In this document: piece by piece, positions 1 to 7,821 of the stretch | Numbering within the stretch: the stretch's first letter is position 1 | Layout: each line of letters opens with the position of its first letter | Origin: Spirochaetota bacterium | Lineage (GTDB): Bacteria > Spirochaetota > UBA4802 > UBA5368 | DNA length: 17,181 nucleotides | NCBI GenBank assembly: GCA_017998475.1 | Contig: JAGODA010000025.1 | Location: 1-17,181, forward strand | Direction of reading: 5' to 3' | Translations under genes and position numbers: made by a program | Notes under the pieces: model-generated | What the model was told of the DNA's origin: nothing | What the model saw: the letters and a program-made list of their open reading frames with translations, nothing else | Database searches by the model: none

Positions 1-90
1 TCGGTATTTTTCGTCATCGCCATATTCGTCGTGTTCTTCGTCAACGAGAAGCGCGGCCGCGCCGCGGCCCTCGAGCACGAAGGCGAGTGA
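1..90 (+). CDS. C-terminal end of a membrane protein, probably a transporter (partial)
   Basis: An open frame enters from the left edge and stops at TGA 88-90, leaving 29 residues. They form one strongly hydrophobic segment (residues 1-14, rich in F, V and I), then a charged cytoplasmic-looking tail beginning NEKRGR. A last transmembrane helix followed by a short basic and acidic tail is typical of major facilitator transporters, possibly the UMF1/Atg22-like type, but too little is present to name a family. The stop overlaps the ATG of the next gene (TGATG), so the two are probably translationally coupled. With the LarA-type gene downstream, carriage of an organic acid is a reasonable guess and no more than that. 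Confidence 0.55.
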   Translation, partial: SVFFVIAIFVVFFVNEKRGRAAALEHEGE

Positions 91-740
91 TGGATATATC
101 CGTCCTGGGCGTGTCGGGGAGCCCGGTTAAAAACGGCAACGTCGAGACCTTCATGCGCTCCCTGCTCGACGAGGCCGGGCGCCGCGGGGCCTCGGTCGAT
201 GCCGCCTACCTGTCGCGGCTCGAGGTGCGTGACTGCGTACACTGCAATTTCTGCCTGCGGAAGCAGGAGCCGGGACGCTATTGCTCCATACGGGACGACG
301 CCCAGGCGCTTTTCGAGAAGGCGGAGCGCGCCGACATACTCCTGCTCGCAAGCCCTGTATATTTCATGCGCACGAGCGGCCGCATGGCCTCGTTTCTGGA
401 CCGCATGCGCGTTTTCGTGTTCGGAAACCTTGCGCGCGGGAGAATGCGCGACAAGGTCGGCGTGAGCGCCGCCGTCGCCTGGGCGCGCCACGGCGGATTC
501 GAGACCGCGCACCTGTCGCATCTCTACGCATTTCTCACACTCGAGATGATACCGGCAAGCGCGCACGATTCCATAAGCCCGCTCGGAGCCTCGGCCGTGG
601 CGAGCGAATCCGGTGCCGGTTCCTTCGACCCGGATGTGCGCCTGGGCGCGGAGCGCGACCTCGCGGGCATCGAATCGGGCCTGGCGATCGTCGCGCGCGC
701 GATGGAGCTCGCCGCGGTGATGAAGCGCGGAATGTGCTAG
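90..740 (+). CDS. NADPH-dependent FMN reductase-like flavoprotein with a four-cysteine motif (possible iron-sulfur flavoprotein)
   Basis: This 216-residue protein has a flavodoxin-like fold. The FMN phosphate loop GSPVKNGN is at residues 10-17 and the family motif SPVYF with following SGRMASFLDR is near residues 90-106. Between them lies a cysteine cluster, C49-x2-C52-x2-C55-x9-C65, which resembles the compact motif that binds a 4Fe-4S cluster in archaeal-type iron-sulfur flavoproteins. Cluster binding is inferred; the last spacing is longer than in the classic motif. The ATG at 90 is preferred over the GTG at 87 because GAAGG at 79-83 is well placed and the ATG overlaps the upstream stop. 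LarA follows after 24 bases, so the pair is probably co-transcribed. The likely role is electron transfer or reduction of a small substrate; the actual substrate is unknown. Confidence 0.85.
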   Translation: MDISVLGVSGSPVKNGNVETFMRSLLDEAGRRGASVDAAYLSRLEVRDCVHCNFCLRKQEPGRYCSIRDDAQALFEKAERADILLLASPVYFMRTSGRMASFLDRMRVFVFGNLARGRMRDKVGVSAAVAWARHGGFETAHLSHLYAFLTLEMIPASAHDSISPLGASAVASESGAGSFDPDVRLGAERDLAGIESGLAIVARAMELAAVMKRGMC

Positions 741-764
741 GGCCCGCCCGGCAAGGAAGGACCG

Positions 765-2033
765 ATGAAAATCACACTGCCATACGGGCGAACGGGGCTC
801 GAACTCGAGCTTCCCGACTCTGTCCACGTTATACGGGGCCCGTCGGAAACCCCGCTCGATGAACCGGCCGAGGCGGTCGCCCGGGCGCTTGAGACGCCGA
901 TCGATTCCTCGCCGCTTCGCTCGCTGGTGCGCCCGGACCACCGTGTCGCGATCGTCCATTCCGACATCACGCGCGCCACGCCGAACGCCCTGCTCCTGCC
1001 GCCGCTCCTTGCCGCGCTCGAGCGGGCCGGCGTGAATGACGCGAATATCACGCTTATAAACGCCACCGGAATGCACCGCGTCCAGACGGATGAGGAACTG
1101 AGCGCCATGCTGGGCGAGGCGGTGGCGCGGCGTTATCGCCGTGTGCAGCACGACGCGCGCGACGCGTCCATGCTCGCGCGCGTCGGAAGGACTTCCTCCG
1201 GAAACGATCTCGCGGTCAACCGGGCATGGGTTGAGGCCGATTTTCGCATCGCCACCGGATTCATCGAGCCGCACTTTTTCGCCGGGTACAGCGGGGGGCC
1301 GAAGGCCGTATTGCCCGGTATCGCCGGCGAGTCGAGCATACTGTACAACCACCGCGCGTCGAACATCGACCACCCGCGCGCCACCTGGGGAGTCACCGAC
1401 GGCAATCCGGTGTGGGAGGAGATGGCGGAGGCCGCGCGGCTCGCGCGCACGGACTTTCTTGTTAACGTGACGCTCGACGCGGAGAAACGCGTTACGGGGG
1501 TGTTCGCGGGCGATCCGGCCTCGGCCCACCGCGCGGGGTGCGCGCACGTTCGAAGCTTCGCGATGGCCGCGGTCGACGCGCCCTTCGACATCGTGATCGC
1601 CTCGAACAGCGGCTATCCGCTCGACCAGAACCTCTACCAGGCGGTAAAGGGCATGAGCGCCGCCGCCGGCATAACGGCATACGGCGGCTCGATCATCCTG
1701 GCGGCCGCCTGCGAGGAGGGTCTGCCGCGGGGAAGCTGTTACGAGGACCTGCTCTCGCGCTTCCGCGACCCCGACTCGTTTCTCGCGGCGCTGGAGAGCG
1801 GCGCCGTCTCCGAGGCCGAGCAGTGGCAGGTGCAGGTGCAGGCGAAGATTCTTTCAAAAAACGAGGTGTACCTTTACAGCGACGGCGTCGGCGCCGCCGA
1901 CGCCGAGCGCGCGATGCTCCGGCACTCGGCGGACATTCCCGCGACGCTCGCGGCGCTTCTGCGGCGTTACGGTCCGCGCTCGAGCGTCGCCGTCCTTCCC
2001 GACGGGCCGCAGTGCATCCCGTATATAAAGTAG
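765..2033 (+). CDS. larA: LarA-family (DUF2088) nickel-dependent 2-hydroxyacid racemase
   Basis: This 422-residue protein matches the length and motifs of LarA, the lactate racemase that uses a nickel-pincer nucleotide cofactor. The key residues are visible: D67 and R70 in DITR; catalytic H104 in TGMH; catalytic H170 in EPHFFAGYSGG; K180, the lysine that anchors the pincer cofactor; and H196, a nickel ligand, in YNH. Their spacings equal those of Lactobacillus plantarum LarA (108, 174, 184, 200). Family members also act on malate, phenyllactate and other 2-hydroxyacids, so lactate is not certain. The cofactor-building genes larB, larC and larE are not in the window. The start is supported by AAGGAAGG just upstream of the ATG. 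The gene lies 24 bases after the flavoprotein and probably in the same operon. The C-terminal third (after about residue 270) has the GYPLDQN motif typical of the second domain. Confidence 0.9.
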   Translation: MKITLPYGRTGLELELPDSVHVIRGPSETPLDEPAEAVARALETPIDSSPLRSLVRPDHRVAIVHSDITRATPNALLLPPLLAALERAGVNDANITLINATGMHRVQTDEELSAMLGEAVARRYRRVQHDARDASMLARVGRTSSGNDLAVNRAWVEADFRIATGFIEPHFFAGYSGGPKAVLPGIAGESSILYNHRASNIDHPRATWGVTDGNPVWEEMAEAARLARTDFLVNVTLDAEKRVTGVFAGDPASAHRAGCAHVRSFAMAAVDAPFDIVIASNSGYPLDQNLYQAVKGMSAAAGITAYGGSIILAAACEEGLPRGSCYEDLLSRFRDPDSFLAALESGAVSEAEQWQVQVQAKILSKNEVYLYSDGVGAADAERAMLRHSADIPATLAALLRRYGPRSSVAVLPDGPQCIPYIK

Positions 2034-2080
2034 CCCGGCGCGCGGGCCATCAGCTTTCATAAGTCCGCCGTACGCCGGGC
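2033..2080. terminator. Inverted repeat between convergent genes (weak terminator candidate)
   Basis: GCCCGGCG at 2033-2040 is repeated in inverse as CGCCGGGC at 2073-2080, between larA and the convergent YhhN gene. The stem is eight perfect G/C pairs, but the loop is 32 bases and no T-tract follows, so it is not a standard intrinsic terminator. Confidence 0.3.
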
Positions 2081-2111
2081 ATGCCCCGCGGCAACCGCCG
2101 CAAGGCCGTCC

Positions 2112-2771
2112 CTAGAACATCAGGTATCCGTATACCAGGAGCAGCTGTCCGGCAAGGTAGGTGCTCATGGTGTAGACGCGCTCGTTCGGGATCTCGCGCG
2201 CGAACTTGTTGTAGGCGTTGATGATGTCCGAGATCATGAAGACGAAGGCCCCGGCCATGGCAGTGAGCACGCCGGCGAGCGTGGCCGTTCCCATCGGCAG
2301 CACCGTGACCGCGCCCATCACCACGAAGATGACGGTGTAGGCGAGTATCGCCTTCTTCATCGCGCCTGCGTGCGGGCCGATAAGGCGATAGCCGAACGCG
2401 CCCGTGGCGGCATAGGGTATGAGGAAGAGCCACGCGGCGGCGGGAAAGTTTTCCATCCCGGGAACATACGACGCGAAGACGACGATGTAGAACACGTGCC
2501 CCAGGAGAAAGGCGACGAGTCCCGGTCGGAAATAACGCCTGGTCTTCTGTGGATCGGGGATCATGAGAAATATATCGCCCAGCCAGCCGAAACCGATTGC
2601 CGCCAGCATGAACGCGTTCGGCGTTTCCGCCGCGGAAAGGTAGTAGAGCGCGAGCGCGGGCATAAGGAGCGGCTTTATGTAGTAGCGCCCCGGCATGAAC
2701 TTGAATCCCTCGCTTATAACATGCGTCCCCGCGAGAAGAATGAAAATGACGAGCGGAATCGTCGGTGTCAT
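2112..2771 (-). CDS. YhhN/TMEM86-family integral membrane protein (lysoplasmalogenase-like)
   Basis: This 219-residue protein is made almost wholly of hydrophobic segments, about eight, as in the YhhN family. Conserved family motifs are present: KPLLMPAL near the second helix, GWLGDIFLM with its aspartate, FLLGHVFYI, and a late helix with FMISDIINAYNKF. Animal TMEM86 and a few bacterial homologues hydrolyse the vinyl-ether bond of lysoplasmalogens; for most bacterial YhhN proteins the activity is unproven, so the reaction here is inferred from family only. The frame stays open upstream to 2840, but the ATG at 2771 is preceded by an excellent GGAGGA and the extra 23 residues are hydrophilic, so the shorter start is chosen. 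It lies 74 bases downstream of the GH13 gene on the same strand and may be co-transcribed with it. Confidence 0.85.
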   Translation of the reverse strand: MTPTIPLVIFILLAGTHVISEGFKFMPGRYYIKPLLMPALALYYLSAAETPNAFMLAAIGFGWLGDIFLMIPDPQKTRRYFRPGLVAFLLGHVFYIVVFASYVPGMENFPAAAWLFLIPYAATGAFGYRLIGPHAGAMKKAILAYTVIFVVMGAVTVLPMGTATLAGVLTAMAGAFVFMISDIINAYNKFAREIPNERVYTMSTYLAGQLLLVYGYLMF

Positions 2772-2845
2772 TGTGGCTCCTCCGTGGTGCGGAAATCTGA
2801 CGTCCCGTCCATTAAGGGCCCGGGCTTCAGGATTTCGCAATAACT

Positions 2846-4705
2846 TTACGCCCCCGCCCTCAGCCAGCGGACCCCGTACGGTTCGATCGCGATCGCGAGC
2901 GACCCGCCTTCACCGCCGAACGCGGAGCCGTCCAGTATGTCGGTCCACCGCGCCTCCGGAAGGCCCGCCTCGCCGGTATTCAGGCGGAGCTCGCGCGGGC
3001 GGCCCGTCACGTTGGTCGCCGCGAGGAGGCGGGCGGAGCCGTCCGCGGCCGAACGAAGCAGGACGAACAGGCCGCTGTCCGCGTCGAGTACCCGCTGGGG
3101 CGCATTAGGATGGAAGCATTTCTCGCCGGAGCGGGCGAGCAGCATCGCCCTCATTCCGCCGAACACTCGCGCCGTTCTGCTCGAAGAATCATCCAGGGAG
3201 CGCAGCAGGTCGTTTTTGCCCAGCGTCGCCCGGTTGATGGCGCGGCGGTCGCGCTCCTCGAGGAATGTGCGCGTATCATTTTCGGATCCGAGCAGCCCGT
3301 GGAGGTAGATGCCGGGAACCCCCATCAGCGCGAGCGCTATGGAGCGCGATGCGAGATAACGCCGCACCCTGAGTCCTTCGTCCTCGTCGGCGCGATCGCG
3401 ATTGATCGCGCTCCACCAGGTTATATTGAGTTCATACGGGCTTACGGTCCCGTCCACCTCCGTGCGGTAGGAAATATGCCCGCCGTTGTCGAGCACGCGC
3501 GCGGCCATTCCGTTGATCTCTTCCATGGAGAGTATTCCGCGCGCCGCCATCACGCCGATGCCGTCGTGACTGTCAAGAAAGTTGAAGTACGTCGCGCGAT
3601 CGGATACATGATCGAGGGTGCCGGCCCACACCGAGAGGGTCGTCGCGTCCCCTGTCTGGAAGGCGTGCAGGACGAGCGGTGGCAGGGCGAAATTATACAC
3701 CATCTGCGCCTCGTCGGTCCCGTTCCCGAAATAGCGGATGTTGTCGGTGTGCGGAACGTTCGTTTCGGTGACGAGCGCCACGTGGGGAGCCACAGCATCG
3801 AGGATGGTGCGCATCAGCCGTATAACCGTGTGCGTTTCTTCAAGGTGCGCGCCGGTGGTTCCGAGTTCGTCCCATAGGTAGGTTACGGCGTCCAGCCGCA
3901 CCAGGTCGGCCCCGTGCCGGACATAGAAGAGGAGGATACCGATCATCATGAGCAGCACCCTGGGATTCTGGAAATTGAGGTCCACCTGGTCCGGGCTGAA
4001 CGTTGTCCATACCAGCCTGCGACCGTTGAGGGTGTCGAAGGGGGTGAGCACCTCGGAGGTGCGGGGCCTGAAGAGAATGCGCAGGTGGTCGTCGGAGACG
4101 GCCTCCCTGGTGCTGAACACCGTGAAAAAATCGATATAGTCCGGATTCTGGTCCAGAAACTCCCGGAACCAGCGGCTCTGCGAGGATATGTGGTTAAAGA
4201 CCCCGTCGAACATCAGCTTGAATTCGCGCCGCAGAAACGACACGAGGTTCCAGTCCCCGATTGCCGGATCGACCTGTTCGAAATCCATCACCGAAAATCC
4301 GCGGTCCGACGACGACGGGAAGAAGGGCAGCAGGTGGATCGTGCTGAAAAGCCCGCGCAGTCCGCTCCTGGCGAACTCGGCCAGCGTAAGGAGCGGGGGC
4401 CTGTTCGGCTCGCGGACCATATCGCCGTAGGCGATAAGGACCGCGTCACGTTCGGTAAATCGCCCGGCGGGATCGAAATTTCCGTCCATCTCGATCATGG
4501 CGGCGGTTTTGTGCGCGTAATAGACGCGCATCATGCGGTCGATTTCTGAAAGTGCGTAAGCGGCGCGTTCCTCCCCGTAGAGCGATACGAGTTTTTTATA
4601 GATGTCGAGGCGGACCTCGTCGGGAGGATAGTACCCCGGCCGGGTGTAGTCCGGCTGGTTTGTATGGAGCTGAACGGCGGTGGCGTAGTCGGTGCTCTGT
4701 TTCAC
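2846..4705 (-). CDS. GH13 subfamily 18 sugar phosphorylase (sucrose- or glucosylglycerate-phosphorylase-like)
   Basis: This 619-residue enzyme has the (beta/alpha)8 glycoside hydrolase family 13 pattern. The catalytic residues are visible: nucleophile D272 in VRLDAV, acid/base E314 in VTETNVPH, and transition-state stabiliser D381 in LDSHDGIG. The early motif LLPFFPSSSDRGFSVMD and the following FDGVFNHIS are characteristic of sucrose phosphorylases. The acceptor loop reads SYRTEVDGTVSPYELNI, closer to my memory of the sucrose-6-phosphate and glucosylglycerate phosphorylase groups than to plain sucrose phosphorylase, but I cannot assign the acceptor. These enzymes split an alpha-glucoside with phosphate, giving glucose 1-phosphate, in the cytoplasm. 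The GTG at 4705 is chosen because GGAGGAG sits just before it; the frame extends to 4762 without a comparable ribosome site. It is longer than typical members (about 500-560 residues), with extra sequence at both ends. Confidence 0.87.
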   Translation of the reverse strand: MKQSTDYATAVQLHTNQPDYTRPGYYPPDEVRLDIYKKLVSLYGEERAAYALSEIDRMMRVYYAHKTAAMIEMDGNFDPAGRFTERDAVLIAYGDMVREPNRPPLLTLAEFARSGLRGLFSTIHLLPFFPSSSDRGFSVMDFEQVDPAIGDWNLVSFLRREFKLMFDGVFNHISSQSRWFREFLDQNPDYIDFFTVFSTREAVSDDHLRILFRPRTSEVLTPFDTLNGRRLVWTTFSPDQVDLNFQNPRVLLMMIGILLFYVRHGADLVRLDAVTYLWDELGTTGAHLEETHTVIRLMRTILDAVAPHVALVTETNVPHTDNIRYFGNGTDEAQMVYNFALPPLVLHAFQTGDATTLSVWAGTLDHVSDRATYFNFLDSHDGIGVMAARGILSMEEINGMAARVLDNGGHISYRTEVDGTVSPYELNITWWSAINRDRADEDEGLRVRRYLASRSIALALMGVPGIYLHGLLGSENDTRTFLEERDRRAINRATLGKNDLLRSLDDSSSRTARVFGGMRAMLLARSGEKCFHPNAPQRVLDADSGLFVLLRSAADGSARLLAATNVTGRPRELRLNTGEAGLPEARWTDILDGSAFGGEGGSLAIAIEPYGVRWLRAGA

Positions 4706-4789
4706 GTTTCTCCTCCGATCATTACCGGTCATGCCGCCTGCAATCATCGACGAGTACGGCACCGGCCGGGCGGCATAATTCCCACTATC

Positions 4790-4801
4790 ATCTTTAAAGA
4801 T
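4790..4801. promoter_or_regulatory. 12-bp perfect palindrome in the divergent GH13 / GNAT-TraB intergenic region
   Basis: ATCTTTAAAGAT is a perfect palindrome inside the 229-base divergent region 4706-4934, where promoters for both flanking genes must lie. It is the most AT-rich part of that region. It could be an operator, but an AT-rich 12-mer of this kind can occur by chance, and I found no second copy. I could not assign convincing -35/-10 pairs on either strand here. Confidence 0.25.
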
Positions 4802-4934
4802 CCATAGACAGCTTTTTTTGATGAATCAGGAGATTCTCCGCGCGCGATTAATACTTGCCCGCTCCCGCGGAAACGGATACCGTATGTGGGACACCGAAAG
4901 CCGGTTGTGCCTTCGACCGGCAAAAGGAGCGCCC

Positions 4935-6659
4935 ATGATAGACGCCGGCCAGCGGCGCTACATCCTCGATCGGGCCTACGTTTCCGAGCACAGCCCGGAG
5001 CTCATGACGATCGTGTCCGGCGGAGAGGCCCATCTCTTCGACGAGTTCATCGTATACGCGGGCGACGGCTGGGTCGTCGTCAACGGGTACCCGCTGGAGG
5101 ATTCTTCCGGTTCCGACCGCCTGGAGGCGATCGTGGACCGGGTGTGCGGTAGATTCCGGCCGCGCTATCTGTGGGTGGTGGCCCCGCGCGTTCCCGACGG
5201 CCTGCAGACAAGGGTGTGCGAGCGCGAAACCGACGAGTATTACCGGCTTGACCTGGAAGCCTTCCACCCGCCGCGGCGGCTCATGCGCGAGGCCGAAAGG
5301 GCCGCCGAAAGGCTTGTCGTGGAACACGCGCGCGAAATGGGTCCCGATCACGCGACCATGACGGTCGAGTTCATCCGTCACGTCGATCCGCACGAACGCG
5401 TTACGGGGCTGTACCGCGCGATGCCCGAATTCGTGCGCCGGTCACAGGACGCGCTGGTGCTGAACGCGCGAACACCCCAGGGGCGCCTGGCCGCGTATTA
5501 CGTGATGGACATGGCGCCCGCGAACTTCGCGAGCTATGTGGTGGGCTGTCACTCCCGGACGGTCCGGGCCCCCCACGCCTCCGACCTCCTGTTCCTCGAA
5601 ATGGTGGCCGCCGCGCGCGGCGCGGGGAAGCGCTACATAGACCTGGGCCTGGGCGTTCACGACGGCATCCGGCGTTTCAAGACCAAATGGGGCGCCGAGG
5701 TATTCATGCCGTATGAGATGTGCGAAATCCTTATGCCGGACAGGGCGCGATGCATGCCGCCGAATTCGTATTCCGCCGTGCCCGAAAGGAAGCGCCGGGG
5801 ATTGCGTTCGATTGTCGACGTTCTGCGTTCCGCGCTCGGGCGTAACGATGAATACCGTATGCTCTGGGAGCTCCGCAGGGGTGATGTCAACAACCTGCTC
5901 GCAGGAACGTCACATTTCTTCTGTCGTTCGTACCGCCGCTCTTTCGAACGCATTCTCGCCGGTGTCGACCGGGTCCTCTTCGAGGGGCCGCTCGGCGAGG
6001 AGAGCATGCGGAGGGTCCGCGAAAGCGGACTGGACGCCTCGGCCGGATCCCGGCTTTTCGATGCGCTCGATCCGGCTACGCGTTCAAAGATCGGTCGGGA
6101 ATTCGCGCCGCGCGGTTTGCGCACGGCGATGCATGCCGGGCTCGCGCCGAATATACGCGCACTGATAGAGGATGAAATATGCAGGGAACGTCTGGAAGGC
6201 ATGAAACCATGGCTGGCGTATTTCGCGATGTGGACCGAATTCATCCAGCGAAGGGGATGGGACCATGTAATGGATATGGAGGCCCATGAGGAGGCGGAGC
6301 GATTGGGTAAGGAAATCATTTATCTCGAGCGCATCGAAGAGCAGATCGAGGCGATGGAAGGCATTCCTTTCGACGCGATCGTCAATTTTCTTCGGAGGAT
6401 AGACGACTGGGAGGTAATAATACGTGAGCACTCCGGGCGCTTCCTCCGGGGTGACCTTGACGGCGTTCTCGGGGTGGTCGGTCGGTTCCCGACCCGCTGT
6501 GAGTCCATAATCGACTGCCGCGATCCGGTGTTTTTCGAACGCATGACGCCGTACATAGAGAGAGGCGGCGCCGCGGTGCTGGTGGGAACGAGCCATATCC
6601 CGGGGCTTATCCTGAGGCTCGAGGAGGCCGGCTGGTCGGTGCGGCCGGTGGGCCGATGA
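4935..6659 (+). CDS. GNAT/FemAB-like acyltransferase-type domain fused to a TraB/GumN (Tiki-like) domain
   Basis: This is a 574-residue two-domain protein. Residues 1 to about 270 form an acyltransferase-like domain ending in YIDLGLGVHDGI and FKTKWG (residues 234-253), the pattern of GNAT/FemAB-type folds (Acetyltransf_6-like). Residues about 311-574 match TraB/GumN: a first GxxH at G324-H327 (GTSHFF), E350 in FEGP, E535-R536 (FFERM), and a second GxxH at G551-H554 (GTSHIPG). These residues correspond to the proposed metal-site residues of Tiki proteases, but bacterial function is unknown. No signal peptide is visible, so it is probably cytoplasmic. The ATG at 4935 is chosen over upstream starts at 4818/4821 because AAGGAG at 4924-4929 precedes it and the paralogue downstream aligns from this point. 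The stop overlaps the next start by 4 bases (ATGA). Confidence 0.75.
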   Translation: MIDAGQRRYILDRAYVSEHSPELMTIVSGGEAHLFDEFIVYAGDGWVVVNGYPLEDSSGSDRLEAIVDRVCGRFRPRYLWVVAPRVPDGLQTRVCERETDEYYRLDLEAFHPPRRLMREAERAAERLVVEHAREMGPDHATMTVEFIRHVDPHERVTGLYRAMPEFVRRSQDALVLNARTPQGRLAAYYVMDMAPANFASYVVGCHSRTVRAPHASDLLFLEMVAAARGAGKRYIDLGLGVHDGIRRFKTKWGAEVFMPYEMCEILMPDRARCMPPNSYSAVPERKRRGLRSIVDVLRSALGRNDEYRMLWELRRGDVNNLLAGTSHFFCRSYRRSFERILAGVDRVLFEGPLGEESMRRVRESGLDASAGSRLFDALDPATRSKIGREFAPRGLRTAMHAGLAPNIRALIEDEICRERLEGMKPWLAYFAMWTEFIQRRGWDHVMDMEAHEEAERLGKEIIYLERIEEQIEAMEGIPFDAIVNFLRRIDDWEVIIREHSGRFLRGDLDGVLGVVGRFPTRCESIIDCRDPVFFERMTPYIERGGAAVLVGTSHIPGLILRLEEAGWSVRPVGR

Positions 6660-7492
6660 TCTGGCCGTGGCGGCGCGCCCGCCTGCGGGCCGGGGCGTAT
6701 CTTCCGGAGCACCTGACGGACTATGTTCTCGCCGTTACCGGAGGCGGGGCCGGTCTGATCGACGGGCACCTGTGGTACGACCGTGGCGACACCCTGGTCC
6801 TCGTCGGCTACCCGCTCGACCGAAACTTCGACGCCGCGCGCCTGGCGGGGGTCGTTCGGAGGGCGCTTCTTTACCACCGGCCCATGTACCTCTCGCTCAT
6901 CGCGCCCGAGCTCCCCGCCCTCCCGTTCGAGGCCCTGGAGCGCGGCAGCGACCGGTACTTTCGCCTGGACCTCTCCGCATCCGCCGTCAACCAGAAGACC
7001 CGTAACATGATTGCCCGCGCTTCGCGCGAGCTCGTCCTCTCCGAACGCCGTGCGCTCGGCCCCGAGCACCGCGCGCTCATCACATCCTTCCTGGATAGAG
7101 CGCGCGCCGACGCGGCCATGCGCGGTATTTATGAAAGCATGCCCCGATACGTGGAGCGATCAGGATCGTCGCTGGTGCTCGACGCGCGCGACGCCGCCGG
7201 GCGGCTTGTCGCTTTCGACGTGGCCGACATCGGTGACGGCGGCAACGCCTTCTACATGTTCAATGTCCGCTCGGGCGTCACCGACGTACCCGGCGCGTCG
7301 GACCTCCTGATGTACGAACTCATTCGAAGGGCAAGGGCCTCGGAGGCGCGCTATTTAAACCTGGGACTCGGTATAAACGGGGGGATCGAGTTCTTCAAGC
7401 GAAAGTGGGGGGGAGAGCCTTTCGTGGACCACGCATACGGCCTTTACTCCACCGGCGGCGGGCCGGTCATCGACCGTGTATACGCCCGCTGA
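6656..7492 (+). CDS. GNAT/FemAB-like protein, free-standing paralogue of the preceding gene's N-terminal domain
   Basis: This 278-residue protein aligns along its whole length with residues 1-270 of the upstream fusion protein, almost without gaps. Shared landmarks include RAYVSEH/GAYLPEH, NGYPL/VGYPLD, YYRLDL/YFRLDL, SLVLDAR/ALVLNAR, ASDLL, and YIDLGLG/YLNLGLG followed by a phenylalanine-lysine-x-lysine-tryptophan-glycine motif; that last block begins at residue 233 here and 234 in the paralogue. It lacks the TraB/GumN part. The ATGA overlap with the upstream stop indicates translational coupling, so the two proteins are probably made together and may form a complex. The closing motif resembles acyl-CoA- or aminoacyl-dependent transferases, but I cannot name the donor or acceptor. 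It meets the small minus-strand gene tail to tail, 26 bases apart. Confidence 0.75.
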   Translation: MIWPWRRARLRAGAYLPEHLTDYVLAVTGGGAGLIDGHLWYDRGDTLVLVGYPLDRNFDAARLAGVVRRALLYHRPMYLSLIAPELPALPFEALERGSDRYFRLDLSASAVNQKTRNMIARASRELVLSERRALGPEHRALITSFLDRARADAAMRGIYESMPRYVERSGSSLVLDARDAAGRLVAFDVADIGDGGNAFYMFNVRSGVTDVPGASDLLMYELIRRARASEARYLNLGLGINGGIEFFKRKWGGEPFVDHAYGLYSTGGGPVIDRVYAR

Positions 7493-7518
7493 CGGCGGCG
7501 GGATCCGGCGGAAAATCC

Positions 7519-7737
7519 TCAGGCCTTTTTAAGAGCGTCGATGATTTTCTTGAAGTGCCGTTCCGTCGCGCGGATGATTTCCTCGGACGCGACGTCGTCG
7601 TGATATTTCATGTCGGCCTCCGCTGTGGAGTATCTGTCCTTCCGGTCCATCATATCCGGCCACTCCGATACAGTCAGAGCATAGCTCCCGTCCGGAAGTC
7701 TTTCCACTTTATTAATCGGCAGAAGGGGGGAAATCAT
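7519..7737 (-). CDS. Small hypothetical protein (72 residues)
   Basis: I do not recognise this protein. It has 72 residues: a mixed N-terminal half containing INKVERLPDGSYALTVSEWP, then a charged helical C-terminal half ending in FKKIIDALKKA. It has no membrane segment or signal peptide. The ATG at 7737 is chosen because the frame upstream of it (to 7830) runs through the AT-rich stretch and gives an unlikely cysteine- and isoleucine-rich sequence. No clear Shine-Dalgarno precedes this ATG, which lowers confidence or points to a nearly leaderless message. Codon use with many G/C third positions in the coding part, against the AT-rich upstream DNA, supports a real gene. It converges with the GNAT-like operon. 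Confidence 0.5.
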   Translation of the reverse strand: MISPLLPINKVERLPDGSYALTVSEWPDMMDRKDRYSTAEADMKYHDDVASEEIIRATERHFKKIIDALKKA

Positions 7738-7757
7738 AATTGACAAATAGTCGTCCA

Positions 7758-7785
7758 ATATTATTTTACAACATATATTCAGCAA
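7758..7785 (-). promoter_or_regulatory. Candidate promoter of the small hypothetical gene
   Basis: On the minus strand, TTGCTG (plus positions 7780-7785) and TAATAT (7758-7763) are 16 bases apart, in an AT-rich patch upstream of the ATG at 7737. Transcription would begin close to 7751, giving a leader of about 14 bases, consistent with the missing ribosome site. Both boxes are imperfect, and AT-rich DNA gives such matches easily. Confidence 0.3.
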
Positions 7786-7821
7786 TAATGATATATAAAA
7801 ACTCATATAGTGTACTTTAAA

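Noticed and set aside
3110..4549. Long plus-strand frames opposite the GH13 gene
   Set aside because: They lie antisense to an unambiguous GH13_18 enzyme and show no recognisable motifs or ribosome sites.
4818..4934. An N-terminal extension of the GNAT-TraB protein from TTG 4818 or ATG 4821
   Set aside because: There is no ribosome site there, the ATG at 4935 has a good one, and the tandem paralogue aligns only from 4935 on.
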